NCBI GenBank assembly: GCA_016125355.1
Contig: WGLX01000015.1
Span: forward strand, 83,044-147,043
DNA: 64,000 bases
Reading direction: 5' to 3'
Source: Actinomycetales bacterium
Lineage (GTDB): Bacteria > Actinomycetota > Actinomycetes > S36-B12
Position 1 is the stretch's first letter, and every line of letters begins with the position of its first letter. Below the pieces are notes generated by a model. The model saw only the letters and a list, made by a program, of their open reading frames with translations. It was not told the DNA's origin and did no database searches. Positions 26,882 to 35,575 of the stretch are shown piece after piece. The translations under genes and the position numbers were made by a program.

Positions 26882-27925
26882 ATGGCGATCCTCGATCAGT
26901 ACGTGCCCGATCCCGCCCGCTACGACGGCCGGATGCCCTACCGACGCTGCGGCACTCGCGGCCTGCAGCTGCCGGCGGTGTCACTCGGCTTCTGGCACAA
27001 CTTCGGCGATGACAAGCCGCTGCAGACGATGCGCGGGATCATGCGCACGGCGTTCGACCTGGGCATCACGCACTTCGACCTGGCCAACAACTACGGCCCG
27101 CCCTACGGTTCCGCGGAGATCAACGCCGGGCGCATCCTGCGCGAGGACTTCGCCCCGTTCCGCGACGAGCTGGTCATCTCCACCAAGGCCGGCTGGGACA
27201 TGTGGCCGGGCCCGTACGGTGACCTGGGTACCCGCAAGTACCTGCTGAACAGCCTCGACCAGAGCCTCTCGCGGCTCGGCCTGGACTACGTCGACATCTT
27301 CTACCACCATCGCCCCGACCCGGACACCCCACTCGAGGAGTCCATGAGCGCTTTGCACACGGCGGTGCAGCAGGGCAAGGCCCTGTACGTCGGGATCTCC
27401 TCGTACTCCCCGCACCGCACCCTGGAGGCGGCTCGCATCCTCGCGGAGATGGGCACACCGCTGCTCATCCACCAGCCCTCCTACTCGATGCTGAACCGCT
27501 GGATCGAGCAGGGCCTGCTCGACGCCCTCCAGGAGGTCGGGGCGGGCGCCATCACCTTCAGCCCGCTGGCGCAGGGCTTGCTGACCGACCGCTACGTCCG
27601 AGGCGTGCCGGCCGGGTCCCGGGCCACCGAGGACAAGTCGCTCTTCTCCAGCCACCTCTCCGACGAGAACCTCGACCGTGTGCGCGGCCTCGCCCGCATC
27701 GCCGCGGAACGTGGCCAGTCGCTGGCCCAGATGGCTGTGGCCTGGACGCTGCGGGATCCGCGCGTCACGTCGACACTGCTCGGCGCGAGCAGCCCCGAGC
27801 AGCTCCGGGAGACGGCGGCCGCCGTGTCCAACCTCGCGTTCTCGGATGACGAGCTCGCGGCCATCGACGAGTTCGCCATCGACGGCGACATCAACCTGTG
27901 GGCCGCACAGTCGGAACTACCATGA
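26882..27925 (+). CDS. Aldo/keto reductase (YghZ-like)
   Basis: 347 residues. It has the family barrel and the catalytic tetrad: Asp in FDLANNYG, Tyr in the same segment, Lys in ISTKAGWDMWPG and His in FYHHRPDPDTPLEES. The sequence YRRCGTRGLQLPAVSLGFWHNFGD resembles L-glyceraldehyde 3-phosphate reductase (YghZ/GprA), which reduces aldehydes with NADPH and can detoxify methylglyoxal. It is followed after 16 bases by a small membrane-anchored protein, perhaps on the same transcript. Confidence 0.88.
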   Translation: MAILDQYVPDPARYDGRMPYRRCGTRGLQLPAVSLGFWHNFGDDKPLQTMRGIMRTAFDLGITHFDLANNYGPPYGSAEINAGRILREDFAPFRDELVISTKAGWDMWPGPYGDLGTRKYLLNSLDQSLSRLGLDYVDIFYHHRPDPDTPLEESMSALHTAVQQGKALYVGISSYSPHRTLEAARILAEMGTPLLIHQPSYSMLNRWIEQGLLDALQEVGAGAITFSPLAQGLLTDRYVRGVPAGSRATEDKSLFSSHLSDENLDRVRGLARIAAERGQSLAQMAVAWTLRDPRVTSTLLGASSPEQLRETAAAVSNLAFSDDELAAIDEFAIDGDINLWAAQSELP

Positions 27926-27941
27926 CCGGGCGGGCCGCGCG

Positions 27942-28586
27942 ATGAGCCGTTGGGTCCGGGCGGCGCTGGTCGTGCTGCTCGTGGCCGGCGTCGTGCTGGC
28001 GGTCGTGCTCATCGTGCGCGGCCTGAGCGGCGGAGACGAGTCGCCGTCCGCGGACCGGACCTCGGCACCGGCAGCGCCCGTCCCGACGGTCAGTGCCACA
28101 CCGGCCGCCGTGGTGTGGGCGGGACAGGTGTGCACGGCCCGAGACGACCTCGGCGCCGCCGTCTCCTCCCTCGGCCGGAACCTCAACTACGACGTGACGT
28201 CCGACCGTTCGGCCCTCGAGCAGATCGACCGGCAGCTGAGGCTCCAGGTGCTGGCCGTGGGCGACGCGGTGAACGGGCTGGGGACCGCCCTGACCGGCGT
28301 GCCGGCCGACCTGCAGGAGGCCAACGACTTCGTCGTCCGGGCCGCCAAGGCCAAGCAGGACGCGCAGGAGGCCGTCGACGCCGTCACGACGAACTTGGAC
28401 GAGATGGTCCACTCGGACAGCATCCTGGGCGGTGTCGCGTCCGCGGGGAAGGCGCTCATCGCGGCGAAGGCGGCGTTCGAGGCCGGGCAGGCGCTGCTCG
28501 GGATTGTATCCGACACCGTCTCCGCCAAGGGTGGGCAGTTGTCGGAGGCGTTCGCCGCTGCGCCCGAGTGCCAGGCGGCGTCCTAG
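27942..28586 (+). CDS. Membrane-anchored protein of unknown function
   Basis: 214 residues from ATG 27942. One N-terminal transmembrane helix (about 5-27, LVVLLVAGVVLAVVLIV) is followed by a Ser/Pro/Ala-rich linker (30-60) and a mostly helical extracytoplasmic part. That part has two cysteines, one near the linker (QVCTARDDL) and one near the C-terminus (PECQAAS), which may form a disulfide. I do not recognise a family. Its neighbours give no functional hint. Confidence 0.75.
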   Translation: MSRWVRAALVVLLVAGVVLAVVLIVRGLSGGDESPSADRTSAPAAPVPTVSATPAAVVWAGQVCTARDDLGAAVSSLGRNLNYDVTSDRSALEQIDRQLRLQVLAVGDAVNGLGTALTGVPADLQEANDFVVRAAKAKQDAQEAVDAVTTNLDEMVHSDSILGGVASAGKALIAAKAAFEAGQALLGIVSDTVSAKGGQLSEAFAAAPECQAAS

Positions 28587-28591
28587 CGAGC

Positions 28592-28622
28592 TTGACCCTC
28601 ACGCCACGTGAGGGCCTAGCGT
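28592..28622 (+). promoter_or_regulatory. MerR-type promoter with 19-bp spacer and operator
   Basis: TTGACC (28592-28597) and TAGCGT (28617-28622) are 19 bases apart, the long spacer typical of MerR-controlled promoters. CCCTCAC (28596-28602) and GTGAGGG (28608-28614) form a perfect dyad inside the spacer. The expected start of transcription falls at the ATG 28630, so the mRNA would be leaderless. Confidence 0.8.
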
Positions 28623-28629
28623 GCCCGTC

Positions 28630-29397
28630 ATGGAGGAGCACTACACGGTGGGGGAGCTGGCCGAGCGGGCCGGCATCTCCGTCCGCACACTGCACCACTA
28701 CGACGAGATCGGGCTCGTCGTGCCCTCGGAGCGCACGCCGGGGGGATACCGGTCCTACCGGCCGGCGGACGTCGAGCGGCTCGCGCACGTGCTGGCCTAT
28801 CGCGCCTGCGGGATGCCGCTCGAGGACATCCGGATCGCCCTCGACGAGAGCGGCGACGGGCTCATCGATCACCTGACCCGGCAGCTGGACCTGATCAATG
28901 CACGACTGGATGCGCTCGGCCGCCAGCGAGCGGCGTTGAAGAAGGGACTGGAGGCAGCGACCATGGGGATCAACCTGGGACCGGAGGATCGGCTGGAGGT
29001 GTTCGGCGAGCACGACCCCGGTCAGTACGCGGACGAGGCGCGGGAGCGTTGGGGGCAGACCGACGCCTATCGGGAGTCGCACCGCCGCACCTCCGGCTAC
29101 ACCAAGGAGGACTGGCAGCGACTCGGCGCCGAGTCGGAGGCCATCGAGCAGGAACTGGCCGAGTGCCTGGCGCTGGGGCTGCCTGCGGATGCACCTCGGG
29201 CACGGGCTGCCGCGGAGCGCCACCGGCTGCACATCGACACGTGGTTCTATCCCTGCTCGTCGGAGATGCACGTCGGGCTCGCGGACATGTACGTGGCCGA
29301 CCCGAGGTTCACCGCGCACTACGACGACCGGGCACCCGGCCTCGCTGAGTACGTGCGCGACGCCGTGTACGCCAACGCCCTCGCAGACGGCTCGTGA
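28630..29397 (+). CDS. MerR-family regulator with TipAS effector domain
   Basis: 255 residues from ATG 28630; a GTG at 28621 is in frame but lies within the promoter. The N-terminal MerR helix-turn-helix and wing are clear (YTVGELAERAGISVRTLHHYDEIG, TPGGYRSY). A dimerisation coiled coil (about 80-115) follows, then a TipAS-like domain (about 130-255) with GYTKEDWQRLGAESEAIEQEL and FYPCSSEMHVGLADMYVADPRF. TipA-type proteins sense antibiotics or other multidrug ligands and activate their own promoter. The 19-bp spacer promoter in front supports autoregulation. The stop overlaps the start region of tag. Confidence 0.9.
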   Translation: MEEHYTVGELAERAGISVRTLHHYDEIGLVVPSERTPGGYRSYRPADVERLAHVLAYRACGMPLEDIRIALDESGDGLIDHLTRQLDLINARLDALGRQRAALKKGLEAATMGINLGPEDRLEVFGEHDPGQYADEARERWGQTDAYRESHRRTSGYTKEDWQRLGAESEAIEQELAECLALGLPADAPRARAAAERHRLHIDTWFYPCSSEMHVGLADMYVADPRFTAHYDDRAPGLAEYVRDAVYANALADGS

Positions 29398-29972
29398 TGG
29401 CGGACCTCGTGACGGGGCCGGACGGCCTGCCTCGCTGCTCGTGGGCGGACTCGGCGCCGGAATATCGGGACTACCACGACACCGAGTGGGGGCGGCAGGT
29501 GCGCGGCGACACGGCGCTTTTCGAGCGCATCAGCCTGGAGGCATTCCAGTCCGGGCTCTCGTGGCTGACCATCCTGCGGAAGCGGGAGGGGTTCCGCACC
29601 GCCTTCAAGGGGTTCGAGCCGCGCGCCGTCGCCGCCTACGGCGAGGACGATGTCGAGCGGCTCATGGGCGATGCGGCCGTCGTCCGCAACCGCCGCAAGA
29701 TCGCGGCCACGATCGAGAACGCACGGGCGCTGGTGCGCCTGCAGGACGCCGGGGGGTCCCTGGACGGGATGATCTGGTCCTTCGCCCCCGCTCGGGCGAC
29801 GCGTCCGATGACGATGTCCGACGTCCCCAGCGCCACCCCAGAGTCGACGGCGCTGAGCAAGGCGCTGAAGGCCGAGGGGTTCACCTTCGTGGGGCCCACC
29901 ACGATGTACGCGGCGATGCAGGCGTGCGGCCTGGTCGACGACCACCTGCAGGGGTGTCACGTCACGCGGTGA
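29397..29972 (+). CDS. tag: DNA-3-methyladenine glycosylase I
   Basis: 191 residues from ATG 29397 (a GTG at 29394 is also possible). It excises N3-methyladenine from alkylated DNA in base excision repair. It has CSWADSAPEYRDYHDTEWG at the start, SLEAFQSGLSWLTILRKREGF in the helix-hairpin-helix region, and HLQGCHVTR at the end. The cysteine and histidines at both termini match the zinc-binding site of Tag. It is coupled to the MerR/TipAS gene (TGATG), so its expression may follow that regulator. It overlaps the convergent AI-2E family gene by 11 bases. Confidence 0.94.
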   Translation: MADLVTGPDGLPRCSWADSAPEYRDYHDTEWGRQVRGDTALFERISLEAFQSGLSWLTILRKREGFRTAFKGFEPRAVAAYGEDDVERLMGDAAVVRNRRKIAATIENARALVRLQDAGGSLDGMIWSFAPARATRPMTMSDVPSATPESTALSKALKAEGFTFVGPTTMYAAMQACGLVDDHLQGCHVTR

Positions 29973-31083
29973 CGGCCGCCTCCGCGGGTGGGGGAGCCGG
30001 CGGCGGGAACGGATGGTCCGGGTCCCGGCCGGTCAGGTACTTCGCCACCTTGTACACGGCGCCGGCGATCGGCACCGCGATGAGGGCACCGACGATGCCC
30101 ATGGCGATGCCGCCGGCGGCGATGGCGAAGACGATGGCCAGCGGATGGAGGCTGACCGCCTTGCCCATGACCAGGGGCTGGAGCACGTCGCCGTCGAACG
30201 ATCCCACGACGACCGTGAGGGCGACGACGAGCAGGGCGATGATCGGGCCGCGCTCGGCGAGCGCGACGATGGCGGCGAAGAAGGTGGCGATCGGCGCGCC
30301 GATCACCGGGATGAACGCGCCGAGGAACACCAATGCGGCCAGCGCCGGCGCCAAGGGCACCTGCAGCAGGGTCAGGCCGATGAAGACGAGGACCGCGTCA
30401 GCGAAGGCGACGACGACGATGCCCCGCGTGTACCCGGCGATCGCGTCCCAGGCCATGCGACCCGACACGTCCACGGGGGTCTGCAGCCGACCCGGCATCC
30501 AGCCGACGATCCAGGACCAGATGCTGTTGGGGGTGAGCAGGAAGAACACGACCCCGTAGAAGAACACCGACGCGGCGATGACGAGCGTGCCGATGGAGCC
30601 GAGCGCCCCGAAGGCGTCGCCCAGCAGCCCGCTCGCGATCGTCTTGACCCAGTCCTGGACCTGCGAGAGCAGCGCGTTGATGTTGGCGTCCGTGAGCTGG
30701 AGCGGACCGGTCTTGAGCCAGTCCTCGATCTGCGTGATGCCGCCCTCGACCGCGGTCACCAGTTTCGGACCCTCCGCGACGGAGGACCGCACGACGGAGC
30801 CGACGATGACGACCACGGCGGCACCGATCACCAGCAGCGCCAGGATCATCGACACCACCTTGGGCAGCACCCGGTGGAAGACGTTCATGAGGGGCTGGGT
30901 CCAGGCCGTCATCAGAAGCGCGAAGAACAGTGCGAAGACCACCGGGAAGATGATGTTGAGCAGGTAGCCGGCTACCGCCACGCCCGCCAGGACGATCAGA
31001 AGTCGCCAGGTGATGCCGGCGGTGAGCCGGAGGGTGCCGGGAACCGCGGAGTCCCCCTCGGAGGGGGCTGCGGGATCGCTCAT
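29962..31083 (-). CDS. AI-2E family (TqsA/PerM-like) membrane transporter
   Basis: 373 residues with about eight transmembrane helices and a hydrophilic N-terminus. The family hallmarks are an N-terminal helix pair, the large loop with ITQIEDWLKTG, and the C-terminal block LGAFIPVIGAPIATFFAAIVAL and DGDVLQPLVMGKAVSLHPLAI. Members are exporters or ion antiporters; the substrate cannot be told. The gene is monocistronic and convergent with tag. Confidence 0.88.
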   Translation of the reverse strand: MSDPAAPSEGDSAVPGTLRLTAGITWRLLIVLAGVAVAGYLLNIIFPVVFALFFALLMTAWTQPLMNVFHRVLPKVVSMILALLVIGAAVVVIVGSVVRSSVAEGPKLVTAVEGGITQIEDWLKTGPLQLTDANINALLSQVQDWVKTIASGLLGDAFGALGSIGTLVIAASVFFYGVVFFLLTPNSIWSWIVGWMPGRLQTPVDVSGRMAWDAIAGYTRGIVVVAFADAVLVFIGLTLLQVPLAPALAALVFLGAFIPVIGAPIATFFAAIVALAERGPIIALLVVALTVVVGSFDGDVLQPLVMGKAVSLHPLAIVFAIAAGGIAMGIVGALIAVPIAGAVYKVAKYLTGRDPDHPFPPPAPPPAEAAVTA

Positions 31084-31101
31084 GCCCCGCAGGCTAGCCA
31101 G

Positions 31102-31461
31102 TCAGGCGTCGAGGTTGTGGGCGGCGCGCTCGCCGATGTCCGGCACGGTGATCTCATCGTCGGCCGATCGGGCCACGACATAGGTGGAGTCCTCGAGGAA
31201 CTTCACGCTGAAGTAGCCGCCCGGGGCGGTGTACGTTCCGGCGTCCCCGGGGCCGAGGATCGCGCCACCGACCTGGATGCGCCCGGACACCACGAAGGTG
31301 ACGCAGCCCTTGCTGTAGCCGTGGTCGGGAACGACATCGCCGGCCCGCCCGTGGACGACCGTGAGCATCGCGCCGTCGGTGCGCAGGCGCGTCACCTCAG
31401 AGCCGAGGACATTGCGCTCCCAGCGCATTCCGGAGGCGGGGACGGCGGTGAACGCGGACAT
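31102..31461 (-). CDS. Small cupin-domain protein
   Basis: 119 residues. The core has a cupin beta-barrel pattern: DHGYSKGCVTFVVSGRIQVGG then LGPGDAGTYTAPGGYFSVKFLEDSTYV. Of the usual metal histidines only the first (DHGYSKG) is clear, so metal binding is uncertain. It lies 24 bases after the VOC protein gene on the same strand, probably as a two-gene operon. The function is unknown. Confidence 0.75.
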   Translation of the reverse strand: MSAFTAVPASGMRWERNVLGSEVTRLRTDGAMLTVVHGRAGDVVPDHGYSKGCVTFVVSGRIQVGGAILGPGDAGTYTAPGGYFSVKFLEDSTYVVARSADDEITVPDIGERAAHNLDA

Positions 31462-31485
31462 GGCGCTCCCTCTCTCTACGACCGA

Positions 31486-32121
31486 CTAGTCGATACGGAC
31501 GTCGCCGTGCGGCGTCGTGAACCAGACTGCCACAAGTCCGGGCTCCTCGGCCTCGACCCAGGACACCTCGATGCCCTCGAGCGCCCGCTCCGGATCCGTG
31601 CCGAGATAGGCGGTCACCGCGCCCGGATCCCCGGCGAGCTCGAGGCCCTTGATCGCCACGCTGCCGCCGCCGGAGGACGGATGCTCGATGTCCGAGCACG
31701 ACCACTCGACGAAGAACGGCAGCTGGGGATCCTCCATCACGTCGAGGATGCCGATCTGCTTCCAGCACAGCTCGACGCCGTCCGGGCGGACCCGGTGTCC
31801 GGCGCGTGCCTGTCGGCCGAGGCGACCCTCGACCGGCGCGATGTCATCGACCGCGACCACCCAGCTCATCCAGCCGCCGCCATCCTCCGCCGCGCGGCGG
31901 ACCGCCTGGCCGAAGGGGGCCTTCTCAGCCGCGGGGTGATCGAGCGCGGACACCACCTCGACGTAGCAGCCGTGTGCCAAGGGGAGGATGAAGTTCCTGG
32001 TGCCGAAGGATGGGTGCCGACCCCCGTCGACGAAGGTGGCGCCGAGGTCGCCGCCGATGCGCTGGATCACGTCCGCGATCTCAGCGGTCGTGCTGGCGTA
32101 CGAGATGTGGTCGAGCCGCAT
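31486..32121 (-). CDS. VOC-superfamily (glyoxalase-like) protein
   Basis: 211 residues. It opens with MRLDHISYASTT, the beta-strand with a metal-position histidine typical of the glyoxalase-like domain. FILPLAHGCYVEVVSALDHPAA follows, and a second half has ELCWKQIGILDVMEDPQLPFFVEW. This long single-chain form matches the Glyoxalase_3-like family of unknown substrate. It is transcribed with the small cupin gene and is divergent from the flippase-like membrane protein. Confidence 0.8.
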   Translation of the reverse strand: MRLDHISYASTTAEIADVIQRIGGDLGATFVDGGRHPSFGTRNFILPLAHGCYVEVVSALDHPAAEKAPFGQAVRRAAEDGGGWMSWVVAVDDIAPVEGRLGRQARAGHRVRPDGVELCWKQIGILDVMEDPQLPFFVEWSCSDIEHPSSGGGSVAIKGLELAGDPGAVTAYLGTDPERALEGIEVSWVEAEEPGLVAVWFTTPHGDVRID

Positions 32122-32198
32122 GAATGCATCCTGCCCAATGCCGTTCGTGGCCGTGCAGGTGCCCCCCTGTTGGGTGCAGTTTGTGGCAGGCTTCGCGC

Positions 32199-33296
32199 AT
32201 GACCGAGCCAGCGCCCGCGGGCACCGATGCCGTCACCTCGAAGCTCGACAAGAAGAAGTCGATCATCCTCGGCGTCATCGGCCTGGCGATCATCATCATC
32301 ATCTTCTGGAAGGTGATTCCCCAGATCGGCAGCTACTCCGATGCGCTGGACGCGCTGAAGGAGATGAGCGTGGGCGCGATGATCGCCGTCGGGGTCGCTG
32401 TCGTGATCTACCTCGTCGCCTACGGCTTCCCCTTCATGGCGGCCACTCCGAAGCTGAAGTACTGGCCCTCGCAGCAGATCAACCAGGCTGCCTTCGCGAT
32501 CAGCAATGGCGTGCCCGCCGGTGGCGCCTTCGGCCTCGCGGTCCAGTACGCGATGCTGGCGACCTACAAGGTGCCCGGCACGGTGGCCACCTCGGCCATC
32601 ACCGCCGTGGGCCTGTGGTCGATGTTCGTGAGCCTGGGGCTTCCGGTCCTCGGGGTGGCGGCGCTGAGCGCGTCCGGGGGAGACCTCAACTACAGCTGGG
32701 TGGCCCCGGTCGGCTTCGCCATCCTTCTGGCTATCGTCGTCGTGCTCATCCTCGTCGTCCGCTCGGAGCCGCTCGCCGTCCGCATCGGCCGGCTGGGCAA
32801 TGCGGCGATCAAGCCGCTCCGGGCGCGCATCAAGGCCCTGCGCGACCTCGATCTCGTGGCGCCGATCACGAAGTTCCGGTCCGACATGCACGACCTGCTG
32901 GTGCGTCGGTGGCACGTGATCACCGTGGCGCAGCTGTCCGTGATCATGACCCAGTTCCTGATCTTCTACGTGGCGCTGCGCGGGATCCAGGGCTGGGACC
33001 AGCCCGGCACCTCGGCGATCGCCGCGTTCGGGGCCTTCGCGACGGCGCAGATCATGCTCATGGTGCCGATCACCCCGGGCGGCCTCGGCACGGTGGACGC
33101 GCTGATCATCGCCCTGCTCCAGAGCGCGGGGGTCTCTGCCGGTGATGCCACGGCCGCCGACCTCGTGTGGCGGGCGGCGTCCTACGTCCCGCAGATCATC
33201 ATCGGCATCATCGCGCTGATCACCTGGTTCAAGAAGGCCAACGCGGCCTTCGCCACCGTGGGCCCCGAGCACGAGGGCGGGGCCACCACGACCTGA
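32199..33296 (+). CDS. LPG synthase transmembrane/flippase-like (UPF0104) protein
   Basis: 365 residues from ATG 32199 with seven or eight hydrophobic helices. The family features are NGVPAGGAFGLAVQYAMLATY, and QIMLMVPITPGGLGTVDALIIALLQ near the C-terminus. These resemble the membrane half of lysylphosphatidylglycerol synthase and related lipid flippases. There is no catalytic aminoacyl-transferase domain. It is followed by a clear hairpin terminator. Confidence 0.82.
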   Translation: MTEPAPAGTDAVTSKLDKKKSIILGVIGLAIIIIIFWKVIPQIGSYSDALDALKEMSVGAMIAVGVAVVIYLVAYGFPFMAATPKLKYWPSQQINQAAFAISNGVPAGGAFGLAVQYAMLATYKVPGTVATSAITAVGLWSMFVSLGLPVLGVAALSASGGDLNYSWVAPVGFAILLAIVVVLILVVRSEPLAVRIGRLGNAAIKPLRARIKALRDLDLVAPITKFRSDMHDLLVRRWHVITVAQLSVIMTQFLIFYVALRGIQGWDQPGTSAIAAFGAFATAQIMLMVPITPGGLGTVDALIIALLQSAGVSAGDATAADLVWRAASYVPQIIIGIIALITWFKKANAAFATVGPEHEGGATTT

Positions 33297-33297
33297 C

Positions 33298-33322
33298 CGC
33301 GCGACACGCGGCGTGTCGCGCG
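33298..33322 (+). terminator. Hairpin after the flippase-like gene
   Basis: CGCGCGACAC (33298-33307) pairs with GTGTCGCGCG (33313-33322) around GCGGC. It begins two bases after the stop codon, with no strong T run following. Confidence 0.75.
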
Positions 33323-33469
33323 CGTGCCGGCCCATCGTGGCATCTAGGTTGTAGCCGACCTGGTCGTCGCGGGAGGGGAAGCCTTCGACGACCAGGTCTT
33401 TGCTGTTATCGCCTGGCGTCACTGTGGTCGGGCGAACTGCCCCGGGCGGTGTCCCGGAGAACGGAGGAA

Positions 33470-34270
33470 ATGGTGCCGGCCTGGAGCCGATTCGTCGCCC
33501 TCGGGGACAGCTTCACCGAGGGGCTCGAGGACGACATGCGGCCCGACGGCAGGCACCGCGGGTGGAGCGACCGGGTCGCCGACGCCCTGGCCGCCCACGC
33601 GCACGCCCGGGGAATCGCGGACTTCCGGTACGCGAACCTTGCGGTTCGCGGCCGCCTTGCCCCTGAGGTCATCGAGGAGCAGGTTCCCCTCGCCGTCGAG
33701 CTGGGTCCCGACCTGGTCACCCTCGGGGCGGGCGTGAACGACACGCTCCGTCCGCACTTCGACCTCAACCGGATCGCCACCTCCATGGAGAGGGGCGTGC
33801 GCACCCTGCGCGCCACGGGCGCCGACGTCCTGCTGTTCGAGTTCGGGGATCCGGCGCGCCGCAGTCGGGTGATGAGGCCGGTGGCGGATCGGATCCGCGC
33901 CTACAACACCTCACTGCAGGACATCGGCCGTCGATACGGCTGCTACCGGGTGTCGTTCTGGCAGGTGGCCGTGTTCGACGACCCGCAGGTGTGGGCGTCC
34001 GACTGGCTGCACCTGGCGCCGGCGGGTCACGAGATCACGGCCCGCATGGTGCTGTCGGAGCTGGGCGTGGAGGCGCCCACGTCGGGACTGGACCAGGACT
34101 GGCGGACACCCCTCGTGCCCCGTCCGGTCCCCTCGCGCAGCCGGCGCCTCGCGGCGAATGCGCGCTGGACGCGCGACCACCTTGCCCCCTGGATGCTCCG
34201 CCGCCTGCGGGGGGAGTCCTCGGGCGATGCCGTCACCGCCAAGCAGCCCGAATGGCTGGCCTGGGGCTAG
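33470..34270 (+). CDS. SGNH/GDSL-family hydrolase
   Basis: 266 residues. Block I with the nucleophile serine is FVALGDSFTEG, block III is LGAGVNDTL, and block V with the Asp/His pair is SDWLHLAPAGHEI. The SGNH catalytic set is therefore complete. Such enzymes are esterases, lipases or carbohydrate deacetylases. No signal peptide is visible, so it is probably cytosolic. GGAGG lies just before ATG 33470, and the spacing suits GTG 33473 better, so either may be the start. Confidence 0.88.
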   Translation: MVPAWSRFVALGDSFTEGLEDDMRPDGRHRGWSDRVADALAAHAHARGIADFRYANLAVRGRLAPEVIEEQVPLAVELGPDLVTLGAGVNDTLRPHFDLNRIATSMERGVRTLRATGADVLLFEFGDPARRSRVMRPVADRIRAYNTSLQDIGRRYGCYRVSFWQVAVFDDPQVWASDWLHLAPAGHEITARMVLSELGVEAPTSGLDQDWRTPLVPRPVPSRSRRLAANARWTRDHLAPWMLRRLRGESSGDAVTAKQPEWLAWG

Positions 34271-34374
34271 CCGGCCCCGCCCGCCCAGGCCATCCCCATG
34301 CAGGGGGGCATGTGGTCGGCTGTCCACAGCCAACGCAGCCAGCCCGAGCCGGGACGCGGTCACGCAGCAGGGTG

Positions 34375-35370
34375 ATGCGCATGACGACGTCCCCGGTGCT
34401 GTCCGACCCCAAGACGCTCATCGCGTCCCTGCCCTACCTGCTCGGGTTCGAGCCCCGGGAGAGCGCGGTGGTCGTGTGGCTGCGTGACCGCCGCATCCTG
34501 CTGACGCAGCGCCTCGACCTGCCGCGGGATCCGCATGACCGGGCGTGGCATCAGGTGCTGTGGTCGCATGACGCGGCCGCGGTGGCCGACCAGATCGTTA
34601 TCGTGCTCGTCACTGAGGGGCCGCGCCCCCACGAGATCGCCGACCCGATCCTCGACCGGGCTGCGAGCCGCGGCGTCGAGGTGCTCGATCTGCTGCTCTC
34701 CCGCGAGGGCCGGTGGCGCAGCCTGCTGTGCACGGATGCGGGCTGCTGCCCGGAGGCGGGCCGGCTGATCGACGCGGAGACGCGCACACGGGTCGCCGCC
34801 GAGTTCGCGTGGGCGGGGATCGCGCCGGAGGCCGCCCGCGAGGAGGTGGTCCGCCTCCTGGCGAGGGATGAGGATCTCGCGACGGCGGTCGCGGCGGTCG
34901 TGGCGCAGCGGACGGGTCCGGGGCCACGGGATCGCGAGGAGTGGCGGGACGCCTCCATCGACCGCCTGCTGGCACTGCTATCGGCGCCGACCGCGACGAT
35001 CGACCCGGTGGCCATGGCGGACGCGATGACGGCGCTCGGCGATGTGCGCATCCGCGACAGCGTGCTGTGGACTGCCAGCCACTGGCGCGGAGAGCGGCTG
35101 CTCGCTGCCCTCGAGACCCTGTCGCAGCTGGTCCGGTGCGCGCCGTGCGGCTGCCTCCCACCGGTCGGGACCCTCTATGCCGCGCTGGCGTGGCTCGCCG
35201 GGGACGGGGCCCGAGCCGGGATCGTGCTGGAGCGGGTGCTCGCGGAGGACTCCTCCTACTCCCTCGCGCGGATCATCGGCACGGCCGTGGGAGGAGGCCT
35301 CGACCCGGCGGGATGGCGGGCGGCGCTGCATGACCTGAGCTACGCGGAGTGCCGCTACGGGGCGGCGTGA
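34375..35370 (+). CDS. DUF4192 domain protein
   Basis: 331 residues from ATG 34375 (ATG 34381 also possible). It opens with LIASLPYLLGFEPRESAVVVWL, the hallmark of this actinobacterial family, and continues with VIVLVTEGPRPHEIADPIL. The C-terminal helical half contains AALAWLAGDGARAGIVLERVLAEDSSYSLA, a characteristic stretch. The function is unknown. A short GGCTGT-CC-ACAGCC dyad (34318-34331) lies in the 104-base gap upstream. It ends just before the metY promoter. Confidence 0.88.
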   Translation: MRMTTSPVLSDPKTLIASLPYLLGFEPRESAVVVWLRDRRILLTQRLDLPRDPHDRAWHQVLWSHDAAAVADQIVIVLVTEGPRPHEIADPILDRAASRGVEVLDLLLSREGRWRSLLCTDAGCCPEAGRLIDAETRTRVAAEFAWAGIAPEAAREEVVRLLARDEDLATAVAAVVAQRTGPGPRDREEWRDASIDRLLALLSAPTATIDPVAMADAMTALGDVRIRDSVLWTASHWRGERLLAALETLSQLVRCAPCGCLPPVGTLYAALAWLAGDGARAGIVLERVLAEDSSYSLARIIGTAVGGGLDPAGWRAALHDLSYAECRYGAA

Positions 35371-35371
35371 C

Positions 35372-35399
35372 TTGACGAGGACGTGGACGCGGCTATAGT
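35372..35399 (+). promoter_or_regulatory. Housekeeping-type promoter for metY-metX
   Basis: TTGACG (35372-35377) and TATAGT (35394-35399) are 16 bases apart. The predicted start lies about eight bases before the riboswitch aptamer. This is one of the best consensus promoters in the window. Confidence 0.8.
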
Positions 35400-35407
35400 T
35401 CCGCGCA

Positions 35408-35511
35408 GGTCAAGAGTTCCAGTGGAAAGCTCCGGCTTGCTGGACGGCAACCCTCCCCCGCGGTGGGGTGCTCCGGATGAAGACCAGGCCCCTATGGGGC
35501 AAGCGCGGGTC
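35408..35511 (+). promoter_or_regulatory. SAM-IV riboswitch
   Basis: The leader follows the SAM-IV aptamer closely. GGTC (35408-35411) pairs with GACC (35482-35485), CTCCGGCTTGCTGGACGGCA and ACCCTCCC form the core, and GCGGTGGGGTGCTCCGG is the second half. The 3' segment GGCAAGCGCGGGTC provides the long-range pairing. It lies directly upstream of metY and should lower metY-metX expression when S-adenosylmethionine is high. The ribosome site AAGGAG and ATG 35576 lie about 55 bases beyond it. Confidence 0.93.
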
Positions 35512-35575
35512 TTGCACAGGGCAAGGCCCTCATATGAGTTGGCCTGCCGTGTGCGGCCAGAAGGAGTGCACCACC

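Noticed and set aside
34300-34331. Short dyads before the DUF4192 gene
   Set aside because: CATGC/GCATG and GGCTGT/ACAGCC are short and have no promoter or terminator context; such dyads occur by chance at high GC.
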